Source: Branchiostoma belcheri
Lineage: Eukaryota; Chordata; Leptocardii; Amphioxiformes; Branchiostomatidae
Length of the DNA stretch: 64,000 nt
Assembly: GCF_001625305.1 (NCBI RefSeq)
Contig: NW_017804109.1
Coordinates: 969,159 to 1,033,158, forward strand
Reading direction: 5' to 3'
Of this stretch, positions 55,541 to 64,000 are shown piece after piece. The notes under the pieces are model-generated. The model was not told where the DNA came from, did no database searches, and saw nothing but the letters and a program-made list of their open reading frames with translations. Numbering within the stretch: the stretch's first letter is position 1; every line of letters starts with the position of its first letter. Both the position numbers and the translations under genes were made by a program.

Positions 55541-56272
55541 TTATTCTTCACATCTGTTTGGTCGATAGAAAAGCCAGACTTTTGGTTATTACTTTTCTGT
55601 GATTTATTCTGACCTTTTTGCGTTCCTTTTTTGCCAGGCTGATTGTTTATCTTTGATTTATTTTCGGAGTCAGATTTTGCACCGGAAATGGGGGAAATCT
55701 TGCATCGAGCTTTCTTTTTTATTTCAGCATGCAAAAAAACAATACATAGTGGTGACGCACTCAAGCAAAATGCTTATATTTACGTCACCGCTAGACATAA
55801 AATAAAAATTATATCACAAAACATGGGTATCGTCCAGGTAACAAGAGTACAGAGTTTAACTATTAAGATAATAGTACTATAAATTAATACAGAAGTATAG
55901 TACATCGAACGTTAGTAACTTAAGCAACCACCGAGAAAGACATTGCTAAATATCACTGTCTTTTGTTTGTCTCAGTATATGTGTTCACTGCGATTAGTTT
56001 CACAAATGCTTCGTTGCAACTGTGAAAAGAAAGAGAATGGCTGTTTTAATTTTGTTTTTTGTTTTGTTTTTTAACAAAAACGCTTTGATATTTGCTCCAT
56101 TCCCACATACGCTACAACACCGTTACACGAGATAAACGCGGCGAACGAACAGAAAAACAAACAAAAAACATTAAGTAAGCGTTTCTATTTGTAGATGATA
56201 TGTTTAACTGCTAAAAGTTTTAATGAATAAGCAAAACATTTATACGATACAAGCTACATGCAAGTTTTCGAT
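55540..56272. other. AT-rich intergenic DNA
   Basis: Short opposing frames; nothing recognised. Confidence 0.4.
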
Positions 56273-56400
56273 ACAAATCAAATCAAATCAACTTTATTGC
56301 TCAACAACTGTAGCTGGTACAACGTATGGCAAGGAAACAACAAAGGTACATACATAAACTAATACTAAAATATGATTCTAACGAGCTAGTCCATAATGAT
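56272..56400 (-). mobile_element. LINE 3' end with TTGA-type tail, copy 3
   Basis: CAAATCAAATCAACTTTATT and GCTCAACAACTGTAGCTGGT match the copies at 6899 and 7415, but the tail repeat is TTGATT rather than TTGA. Confidence 0.65.
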
Positions 56401-57380
56401 ACTAAAGCTACTCTATTGTGTTTTCCTAGGAAGAGTGTTATTACATTCTGTAATTCAGGGGATATATCAGCTATTTACAATATGGTGTCGCTTTTGTAGT
56501 GATTCAGATATGAAGTTTCCAACGTACACTGATATCTGAGTAGGACATGATGTAAGTAGTGGACATGGGAATATGCACAAGAAGAGAAGATGAAATTATA
56601 GACAACATTGATGTCAGGGGAAATCATTCATTCCTCTTAATCTGTGAGAAAAAATTCGACTCTTTTTGTGTCTTTCAACGGAAAAATGCATCAAGGGAAT
56701 ACACAGGGCATCTCCAGTGGTATAGCTTAATAAAAACATTCGTGTGATAAAACTATACAGCTTTTTGAAACAATAACGTCTATGGAAAGTTTGTGGTAGC
56801 TTCAGTGTTGTTCTTCAATTTTCTTTGGTATATTAAACCCATTTCTGAGACGTACATTCTGTATACGTCAGGTCGGTTGAAATAGTAGTACACATAATAT
56901 TGCGATTCCATAACCATGTCTATGTCTGTGTAGGGTCAGTTGGGGCAATGATATATTGTAGATAAGATATTATATAATTCTTGTAACAAAATATTACATA
57001 ATTGTAACAAGATGTTACACAACTGTAACAAGACATTACATAACTGTAAAATAATATTACAGATTTACTAGTTTTTTTATTCTGTATTTCTATCTAGTGG
57101 TTTATAGTTGATCTTATGAAAGTCGCTATCCTTTTTGTTCTACATAAGTAACACACAATGCATTGCGCATTTTCATGATCTAGGCGCTCTACTATAGGTA
57201 TGCATTTCCCTTCAGTACAGCGTAATGACTATCATATTTATGTTCAGACTCTATGGACAAATGCCTGTTTAACTACAGATTCCATTGGTTATTGACGAAA
57301 AGTAGTGGATGATACTTGAAACGTCTGACATGCACAGTTTTCAAAATGTAGCTCAGTTGCTCGTTACCAAGACTCCACTT
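56400..57380. other. AT-rich intergenic DNA
   Basis: A short degenerate repeat of TGTAACAAGATATTACATAA type lies at 56978-57060. No gene recognised. Confidence 0.4.
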
Positions 57381-57690
57381 AGCCTCTACCAAGCTTCAGA
57401 AGCGGCTAGGAGTAGAAATTGACTAAATAGACAGATAATATACCGCGCAAAGCGGCAATAAGATCTTCAGTGGATCAACTCCCCTGGCATGTTTGTCTAT
57501 GTCTACTCTTTCCAGCCGCCTCTCGAAGTCTGGTAGGGTCTTCCCTGCTTCCACTCCACCAGGCTTCGGAAGGCGGCTGGAAAGAGTAGAAATTGACAAA
57601 ATAGAGAGCATGTTACCTCGGCATGTTATCTCTCTCTATTTGGCCACTTTCTACTCTTCCCAGTCGCCCCCCGAAGCCTGGTAGAGGCTA
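57380..57690. mobile_element. Two adjacent or nested family A MITEs
   Basis: A first copy (57380-57537) has TAGCCTCTACCAAGCTTCAG and a right arm ending CGAAGTCTGGTAGGG. A second (57549-57690) ends in CCGAAGCCTGGTAGAGGCTA. Both keep inner GTAGAAATTGAC and TTTCTACTCTT arms. Confidence 0.75.
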
Positions 57691-58060
57691 GCTTAGACCC
57701 GGTGTTCCAACCCTCCAACCGCCGAGCCCTCCGCCTGCGCGCATCGGTATGCTCGACAAACCGCCGACAAAGTTCCCTCAACAAGAAAAATTCAATCGGC
57801 TCGATTCCGGGCTATCGTTTAACAGGTTCCCGCGGGACTTGGCCGATCGATCGGGCCCGGGCAGACGGGCGAGACGATACCGGCGGAAAATCCGCTCAAA
57901 CGCCGGGAATTAGGAGCGCGTCCCCCCGGTGAGCTTCGGCGGCTCGCCCCGCTAGATGAAGCGGGATGTCTTCATTAGCGGGCTCCCGCCGGAGAGCGAG
58001 CGTCCCTAACCGTCACCGCACCGCCGGTAGAGCCAACATCGCTTGCCGTACGGAGAGGGG
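57690..58060. other. CpG-rich single-copy block
   Basis: The most CpG-dense stretch on the right side (GATCGATCGGGCCCGGGCAG). Plus-strand frames of 62-76 codons have no domain. Its right edge is repeated downstream (58050-58345). Confidence 0.45.
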
Positions 58061-58345
58061 GTCTGAACACTGGGGGACAAGCAGATGCTTGGGCACTTTA
58101 TTGACTCTAGTAACTAGCATACAATGTAGGGATACGGTATATTTTGTAGGTTGAAAAGCAGAGATTTCAAACATTCGGGAAGCAAAAGATTTTTTAAAAA
58201 TTTTAATTAGTTAATATATGAGAAGGGGGTCTGAACACTCGAGTCAATGCAGATGTAAGGATGCTTGGACACTTTATTAACTCAAGTAGAGATCATACAA
58301 TGTAAGGATCCTGTTAGTTTTGTGGCGAGACTAGCACATAAAAAT
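58050..58345. repeat. Two-copy direct repeat seeded at a CpG-rich edge
   Basis: GGGGGTCTGAACACT, GCTTGG.CACTTTATT.ACTC and CATACAATGTA occur at 58058 and 58225 in the same order. Confidence 0.85.
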
Positions 58346-58785
58346 TTAATTAAGAAATCTTAGGTTTCAAACGTTCGTTTTTTTAAAATTCAAATCATTT
58401 TATTGGCACAACTTAGGCACACCCAATATTAATATTTGTTGGAAATTACACTTCAACCTTGCTTCAGAATAACAGACGAACTTTCAAGCTACACCTTTCT
58501 TGTACAGCTGCACAGTGGGTACAAACCCTCTATCCCTTCGGTCTTTGGAAGGCTACGGCAGTGTGAGACCTTCGCCTCTTTTTACAACTGCACAAGTAAC
58601 TGTTGTTTTATGTTGTGGTGGTTTACCGACTGTGCGATCCTGAGAAATCCAAGCTTCAACGTCATCCACAACATTCCCGGTCTCTGTTGAACCGCAGAAT
58701 TACCATAGTTTTACTGGAAGGGTCGCAAAGCAATAAGGGTAAGGGGTGAAGTCTGCCATCATTGATAGCCTTGCTGTACGTCACA
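58345..58785. other. Intergenic DNA
   Basis: An 84-codon plus-strand frame at 58436-58690 has no recognisable domain. No gene supported. Confidence 0.35.
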
Positions 58786-59130
58786 CGTAGCAGGTTTACA
58801 ACTTTGTAACAACCGCTTCCACGATCTCTCTAAACCCGTACACGACAGTTTAACGCGCTCTAAATCTTGTCTATAAACCTCCTGTAGAACTGCAAGTCCC
58901 TAGCTACAACCCAACCGACCTTAGGAGTGACTTCAACACTCTTACGGGTTTACAACTTTGTAACGACAGCTTCCACGATCTCTCTAAACCCTCACACGAC
59001 AGTCTGACCCGACCACAGTTGTGCCTATAAACCTCCTGTAGAACAGTAAGTCCCTAACTACAACCCTTCCGACCTTAGAGGTGACTAACGTTACAACAGT
59101 TGACTTGCAGGTTTACAACTCTGTGACAAC
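58785..59130. repeat. Tandem repeat, about 156 bp, two full units and a partial third
   Basis: GGTTTACAACTTTGTAAC, CTTCCACGATCTCTCTAAAC and TATAAACCTCCTGTAGAAC start at about 58792 and 58948. A partial third begins at 59109. Confidence 0.88.
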
Positions 59131-59176
59131 CGGTTCTAGTGGGTTTACTGCGTCCGAGAAAGAATAAAGAGAGTCT

Positions 59177-59396
59177 CGCCTTCGGTTAGCCTCTACCAGG
59201 CTTCGGGAGGCGGCTGGAAAGAGTAGAAATCGGCCAAATAGACAGATAACATGCCGGGGGAATTTGGCTGCTGGAGAGAACAGTGTGTCGGGAGCGGCAA
59301 ACTGTTCTCTCCAGCAGACCAACTCCCCTGGCATGTTATCTCTATTTGGCCGATTTCTACTCTTTCCAGTCGCCTCAGGAAGCCTGGTAGAGGCTA
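59177..59396. mobile_element. MITE family A, best-preserved copy, with target duplication
   Basis: A 220-bp foldback with complementary arms from TAGCCTCTACCAGGCTTCGG inward to AACAGTGTGTCGGGAGCGG at the loop. Flanks GCCTTCGGT (59168-59176) and GCCTTTGTT (59397-59405) agree at 7 of 9 positions, and one of the two differences is the C-to-T change expected of CpG decay. Confidence 0.88.
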
Positions 59397-59399
59397 GCC

Positions 59400-60190
59400 T
59401 TTGTTGTGTTTCCGTGTGTGTCAGGTGTCAGGTGTTAGGTCGTTGAAGTTTTGCAACCACCGCTTGTGCCGGATTTAAGAGGTTGAGGAAAGGCTTACGA
59501 ACGCCATTCTTGCAGTGTACCAGCTTAGCCTAAGTCACGTAGTCCACGTGCTAGCTCTGTGGCGGAGGATTTTGGCCACGTTTATGTCACAAGAAGGGAA
59601 CTGAGGATTTTGTGTGAATGACACAGAGCCTACACTTGCCTTTAGCAAAAGCAGAATAGCACTTTCCTCACCTTTTTATAATTGTTTTCCTACGTACATA
59701 TAGAAACCTGCACTAGTGACCACCTCTACATAAGGACCTTTTGTTGGTTCCTTAGATAATTTTCCCCATTGACACAAGCATTCTATCTCTATAGCGACCA
59801 CCTGTCCACATAGACCAGATTTCATTTTATCGCCCCCCTGGGCGGTCGTCTTGGGCAGTTTTGACTGTACAAATAATCTGCCTGTTTCCTGTCAGATGAA
59901 TACTAGTAGTGTTATTGTACTGTATATCATAACAGCCATACGTTGCAATAGCTATATGGTAACAGAGCCAAACCCTGACCACTGTGGGGCCTTTACTCAT
60001 AAATAAAACCGTTTAAACAGCTTAGCCGAAAACTGAACGAGAGCTTTGCGCGGATTTCTCACGTTCGGAAAGGGGATCAGAAACGTGTCAGTCTTGTCGC
60101 GCGGCCGGATCTGTGTCAGGTTAGGGTCAGGTACACGGGCAGAGAGATGACACCTAGAGTGGAGACATGTCACCAGAGGACCGGGAAGGA
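59400..60190. other. Intergenic DNA with a possible DNA-transposon fragment
   Basis: GCGACCACCTGTCCACATAG and GGGCGGTCGTCTTGGGCAGT (59795-59865) look like ends of cut-and-paste elements common in marine invertebrates, but only a fragment is visible. 60030-60190 is CpG-containing. No gene. Confidence 0.35.
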
Positions 60191-61000
60191 TTGAGTAGGA
60201 ATAATACTACAGTTGTTCTGGTGCTCGGTGCAAAGTCTTAACGTCAAAGAAGAGATTGTTATTCCTGTCTTTACAACAGTTCAACACTCCTTGTAGTTTA
60301 AGATACAAGATGACTTTATTTGTTTTCGCAGGGTGTATAACACTGAATTAAAGTCGAATTCACATGTACAAAAATCTCAATTAGATAAAAAAAACAGTTG
60401 CAATGGCTAAACTATTGTCGTTTTAAAAATGGACGCAGTTGTGTAATATAGGCGGCTATAGATATATGCAAACAATTTAAGATTTCATGACCGACAAAGT
60501 TACAAAAGACAGATTGGTACAATGTATTTACAATGCTGATTAAGAGTTATCAATACGCTTTGGTCTTATAATATTTTTTTGTTCGTGTGATATTTACAAT
60601 AAGCTAATATAAATCTAAACTTCATCATTGTTGTTCCAGTACTCAGTGAAGTGTCTTAGCGTCAAAGAAAGGACTCTTATTCCTGTCTATACAAGTGTTT
60701 ACTTCAATGCTCCTCGTAATGCTTAATAGTCATCGATACTCTTTAGTCTTTGGTTAGTATTTTCTTTTTTTAGTCTGATATTAACAATCAAATAATGTAA
60801 ATCAAAGGTTCATGATTGGAACGGACGTTTTAGACTACGCACGACTTCTTCCATATGAAATCCTAACCCTCAAAAAACACCCAGTCGGTTGACTGATTTT
60901 TGCAGTTCGGTTTTTTGCATTTTGCTGTATTTTTCCGTATAGAACGATAACTAGATACAATTCTGACAAGAACTGTTTGCCATTGACGAAGCGAAGCGGC
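60190..61000. other. AT-rich DNA with a two-copy segment and a LINE-like 3' end
   Basis: GTGAAGTGTCTTAGCGTCAA with GGACTCTTATTCCTGTCT (60645) resembles the segment at 60228-60270. AAGATGACTTTATTTGTTTT near 60308 resembles a minus-oriented retroposon 3' end (AATAAAG). Confidence 0.45.
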
Positions 61001-61007
61001 ATCCAAG

Positions 61008-61125
61008 ATGCCCAAAGAGGACACCGCTTTCTGGGGTAAACGCGAAGAACGGTCATCGCTGTCCGTGGTGCTGAAATGACGTCACTTGCCTCGTGATGGC
61101 GTCACGGCCAGTTTTGGCGGGAAGG
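61008..61125 (+). promoter_or_regulatory. Short ORF with CRE and E2F motifs
   Basis: An ATG at 61008 opens a 23-codon frame (MPKEDTAFWGK at its start) that ends at TGA 61077-61079. The stop overlaps TGACGTCA (61077-61084). A full E2F-type TTTTGGCGGGAA lies at 61112-61123. This is a CpG-containing patch between AT-rich DNA and a minisatellite. It may be an orphan promoter; the short ORF is unproven. Confidence 0.3.
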
Positions 61126-61194
61126 AAACAGGTTTTCGCGGAAAGCGACGTTCCAGGGACAAAGTTACAGCAAATGTTACCCTATATGGTATCT

Positions 61195-61930
61195 TTCTGG
61201 ATACAGCACGGTTCTGGATACGCATGGACTATCCAGAACCGTGCCAGAACCGAGCACGGTTCTGGATTGATTAAGTACGGTTCTGGATACGCGTGGAATA
61301 TCCAGAATTCGGGATACGCATGGACTATCCAGAATCGTTCGCGAGAACGGTTCTGGATACGCGTTGACGATCCAGAATTCTGGATACAGCATGGTTCTGG
61401 ATAAGCGTGGACTATGCAGAGTCGTGCCCGAGCATGGTTATGGACAAAACACGGTTCTGGATACGCATGGACTATCCAGAACTGTGCCTAAGCAAGGTTA
61501 CGGACAAAGCACGGTTCTGGATACGCGTGGACTACTAGTATCCAGAATCGTGTCTGAGCATGGATATGGACAAAACACGGTTCTGGATGCGCGTGGACCA
61601 TCCAGAATTCTGGTTCTGGATACGAAAGTCCTGCTCCCCGCCCTGCAGTCATCACGCCCCTGCATGCCGCTCCCCTACATGAATCCACGCCGATCATTAG
61701 AATGGAGGTTAGGGAAGGCTGACATCCGCGCGACCCCGGTTCTGGATACGCTCGGTCTATCCAGAATCCTGCCTGAGCATGGTTATGGATGGACAAAGCG
61801 CGGTTCTGGATACGCGTGAACTATCCAAAATTCGGTTTTGGAAACGCGTGGACCATCCAGAATTCTGGATACAGCACGGTTTTGGATACGCGTGATACAG
61901 CACGGTTCTGGATGCGCTTGGACTATCCAG
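61195..61930. repeat. Palindromic GGTTCTGGATA minisatellite, locus 3
   Basis: A dense run of CACGGTTCTGGATACGCGTG and inverted TATCCAGAA.CGTGCC units, about twenty half-units. A 99-bp piece of the neighbouring block is inserted at 61641-61739. The many overlapping open frames are repeat artefacts. Confidence 0.88.
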
Positions 61931-62048
61931 AATCCTGGATTCAGCACTGCCCTGCAGTCATTACGCCCCTGCATGCCGCTCCCCTACATGAATCCACGTC
62001 GATCATTAGAATGGAGGTTAGGGAAGGCTGACATCCGCGCGACCCCGG
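61641..62048. repeat. 99-bp block-edge duplication (61641-61739 and 61950-62048)
   Basis: Starts CCCTGCAGTCAT and ends GCGCGACCCCGG in both copies. I count two differences, both C/T at or near CpG. The second copy continues into the CpG-rich block, so it is probably the source. Confidence 0.92.
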
Positions 62049-62260
62049 AGCACGCCACTGTCCGTAATGAGAAATCATGTAGTCCTTCGTTAGCTCCCAG
62101 ACCCGCTCCATCCTGACTCCGGGAGCAACCTTCTGGAGCAAGCCGTGATCTTCATTAAACAGGCACGTCGCGAGATCCGAGCCAACCGTCGGAGGCGATA
62201 CTCCTCACTTAGCAGCGCAAATTAACACATGGAAACGGCGTTAGTGTAGTTAGCGATGGA
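62046..62260. other. CpG-rich single-copy block
   Basis: No ORF with a domain. Its right edge (CTCACTTAGCAGCGCAAATT) is the first unit of the next array. Confidence 0.4.
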
Positions 62261-63150
62261 GTCAGGGCACTACGTAAGGTTCTAGAAATAGCTGCAGCAG
62301 AAAGGTCTAACTATTTATCTCTTACAGTTTGTTTTATTCTGTTCTTAGAGTAACCGATATTCCACACTTAGCACGGCAAATTAACACATGGAAACGGCGT
62401 TAGTGTAGTTAGCGATGGACTACGTAAGGCTCTAGAAATAGCATTCTAGTCGTAGCACTTAGCACGGTATGGTTTAGTTAGTCTTGCTCTACGTACTAGT
62501 AAGACACTAAGAATAGCTGCCGCAAAAAGATCTACTTATCTCTTATTCTGTTCTTAGACTAGTTAGAGTCGTATCCGATATTCCTCACTTAGTTTAGTTA
62601 GTGTTGAACTAGAAATAGTTCAAGCAAGAGGCTACGCAATGCATATCCAATTCTATTCTTAAACAGTCGTAGCCGATTTTCGTCACTTAGCACTTGAAAT
62701 TAACACATGAAAAGAGAGTTAGTGTAGTTATTGTTGGACTACTTAAGGCACTAGAAATAGCTAGAGCAAGATGCCAAAAAAAAACCTGTTAATCTCTTGT
62801 ACCATTTCTAGACAGTCGTAGCTGATATACCTCACTTAGCAAGGGGACTGATGAATACACGGAAAAGCGTAAATTTGTTTTAGCGAAGACACTAGAAATT
62901 GTAAGAGGTCACGCTGTGCCAAAAGATCTGTTCACCCCTTACTTCATAAATTCTTAGAGTCGCGTAGTTAGTGAAATAGCAAGAGGCCACGGTGTACCAA
63001 AAGATCTATTCCCTTCCTATTCCCTTCTTAGAGTCTTAGCTGATATTACTCAGTTAGTGCACGGAAATATAGTTAGTGTCTTTACTAGCGTTTGACCGTA
63101 CGCAGGACACTAGAAATATCAAGAGGCTACGATGTGCAAAAGATCTATTC
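62195..63150. repeat. Degenerate tandem array (AAATTAACACATGGAAACGG repeat)
   Basis: Units marked by CACTTAGCA..GC.AATTAACA at 62206, 62364 and 62687, with decayed units near 62455, 62585, 62835 and 63050. Each is followed by GTTAGTGTAGTTA and CTAGAAATAGC. Decay increases to the right. Confidence 0.82.
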
Positions 63151-63184
63151 ATCCCCCTTTTTCGAATACACGACAAGACAATAC

Positions 63185-63300
63185 TCATTTTCACTTGTAA
63201 AGTGCCTTTCCCAAGGGCACAAGATCGGTGTCATGTCAGGACTCGAACCCGGGACCTCTTGGTTCTGAGTCGAGCACTCTGCCGACTCCACACATCTTCT
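63185..63300 (-). mobile_element. tRNA-derived SINE family 1 head
   Basis: Minus strand: GGCAGAGTGCTCGACTCAGA in the A-box region, B box CCGGGTTCGAGTCCTGACAT, then CCCTTGGGAAAGGCACTTTA as in the SINE at 6385-6710. The cloverleaf is incomplete. Confidence 0.7.
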
Positions 63301-63354
63301 TGTAAACTGGCGACCACTGCCCTTCGCAATGGTGAGTAACCCTGAAGGAATTTC

Positions 63355-63897
63355 GAAGCCATGAAAACAAAAAAACAAAAAACGCTGCTACATTGTAATA
63401 TGAACTTTCCTATACTTATATTGTCGCAGTTCAGCAACTTGTCCAAGTTCCTGCCCAGGGTAGCCAAGCACACAAGTCTTTATTAAAAAGCCAGTTTTAG
63501 AGCAAAATGTGCCAACTTTGAATCTGAATCTGAAGCAATTTTTTTCTTTAAAGCCGTGAAAAAAAGAGGAAAACTGACTACATTGTAATATGTCGCAGCC
63601 AGGCAACTTTCCACCCAGCCAGGGCGGCCGTGCAAAACGCCCCGACGCGCCACAGGCCTTCATTAAAAGCCAGTTCTTAGAACAAAATATGATGACTTGA
63701 AACATGAATCCAAAGGAATTTAAAAGCCGTGAAAAAAACGCTCCTACATTGTAGCATGGAGTTAGATTGTACTATGAACCTTCCTATTTATATGTCGCAG
63801 CCAGTCCAACTTTCCGCCCAGCCAGGGCGGCCGTGCAAAACGACCCTGCCGCGCCACAGGCCTTCATTAAAAGCCAGTTTTTAGAACAAAATATGAT
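63355..63897. repeat. Three-copy tandem array, about 170-190 bp, bordering a CpG-rich block
   Basis: Units share CTACATTGTA.TATG, ATATGTCGCAGCCAG, CAGCCAGGGCGGCCGTGCAA and CTTCATTAAAAGCCAGTT. The first unit lacks the CpG-rich centre (CAGGGTAGCCAAGCACACAA in place of CAGGGCGGCCGTGCAAAACG). The last unit joins the block at 63897. Confidence 0.88.
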
Positions 63898-64000
63898 GCA
63901 GCGTCGATCGATCGGGGGCGCGAATTCATATTTTGACGTGATTAATCCATTTAGACTGCGCGCTGCCCGGCCGTCATTAGGCGGGTATCAGCATAAATGA
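63897..64000. other. CpG-rich single-copy block, cut by the window end
   Basis: GCGTCGATCGATCGGGGGCG and GACTGCGCGCTGCCCGGCCG are unlike the array beside it. Too short to judge. Confidence 0.4.

Noticed and set aside
61093-61974. Several 60-151 codon frames with recurring FWI and YPEP peptides
   Set aside because: They follow the palindromic minisatellite on both strands; no domain and no conserved frame.

Overview
This is animal genomic DNA, most likely from a lancelet (Branchiostoma). The basis is a metazoan thiamine-triphosphatase exon with a eukaryotic splice donor, tRNA-derived SINEs, 3' ends of several LINE families, abundant foldback MITEs, and CpG-rich single-copy blocks set in an AT-rich, CpG-depleted background. 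The species call is an inference from repeat style, not a search result. There are two assembly gaps (34598-34625 and 47916-48006). I see no bacterial operon, CRISPR array, rRNA gene or intact tRNA gene.

Only one protein-coding gene is securely supported: the first coding exon of THTPA (thiamine triphosphatase, CYTH fold) on the minus strand at 31995-32670. Its promoter at 32671-32870 carries ETS, CRE and GC-box motifs. Its 3' coding exon was not found. Almost every other open frame is short, overlaps open frames on the opposite strand, or lies in a tandem repeat.

The rest of the window alternates between three kinds of DNA. (1) CpG-rich single-copy blocks without convincing long ORFs, for example 240-960, 4080-4620, 11640-12060, 14210-16200, 24500-25130, 47240-47880, 49130-49820 and 57690-58060. 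Several end at strong splice-donor-like sites or carry promoter-type motifs, so they may be non-coding first exons, promoters or enhancers. (2) Local tandem arrays with units of roughly 50-560 bp, many starting at the edge of such a block. In the best case (1385-2410) the block-proximal unit keeps CpGs that have become TpG or CpA in the distal units. (3) Transposable elements: 3' fragments of a CR1/L2-like LINE with a 50-bp tandem 3' tail, two other LINE 3' ends, two kinds of tRNA-derived SINE, and several inverted-repeat MITE families. Three MITE families have termini starting with TA. Some copies sit inside locally duplicated DNA, so the window contains matching empty sites, which suggest target duplications of about 9 bp.

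The observations most worth checking are the in-window empty sites for the MITEs, the block-edge origin of the tandem arrays, the spread of RFX X-box palindromes by a repeat family, and four orphan promoter-like motif clusters (near 37050, 48480, 53280 and 55000) without a recognised gene.
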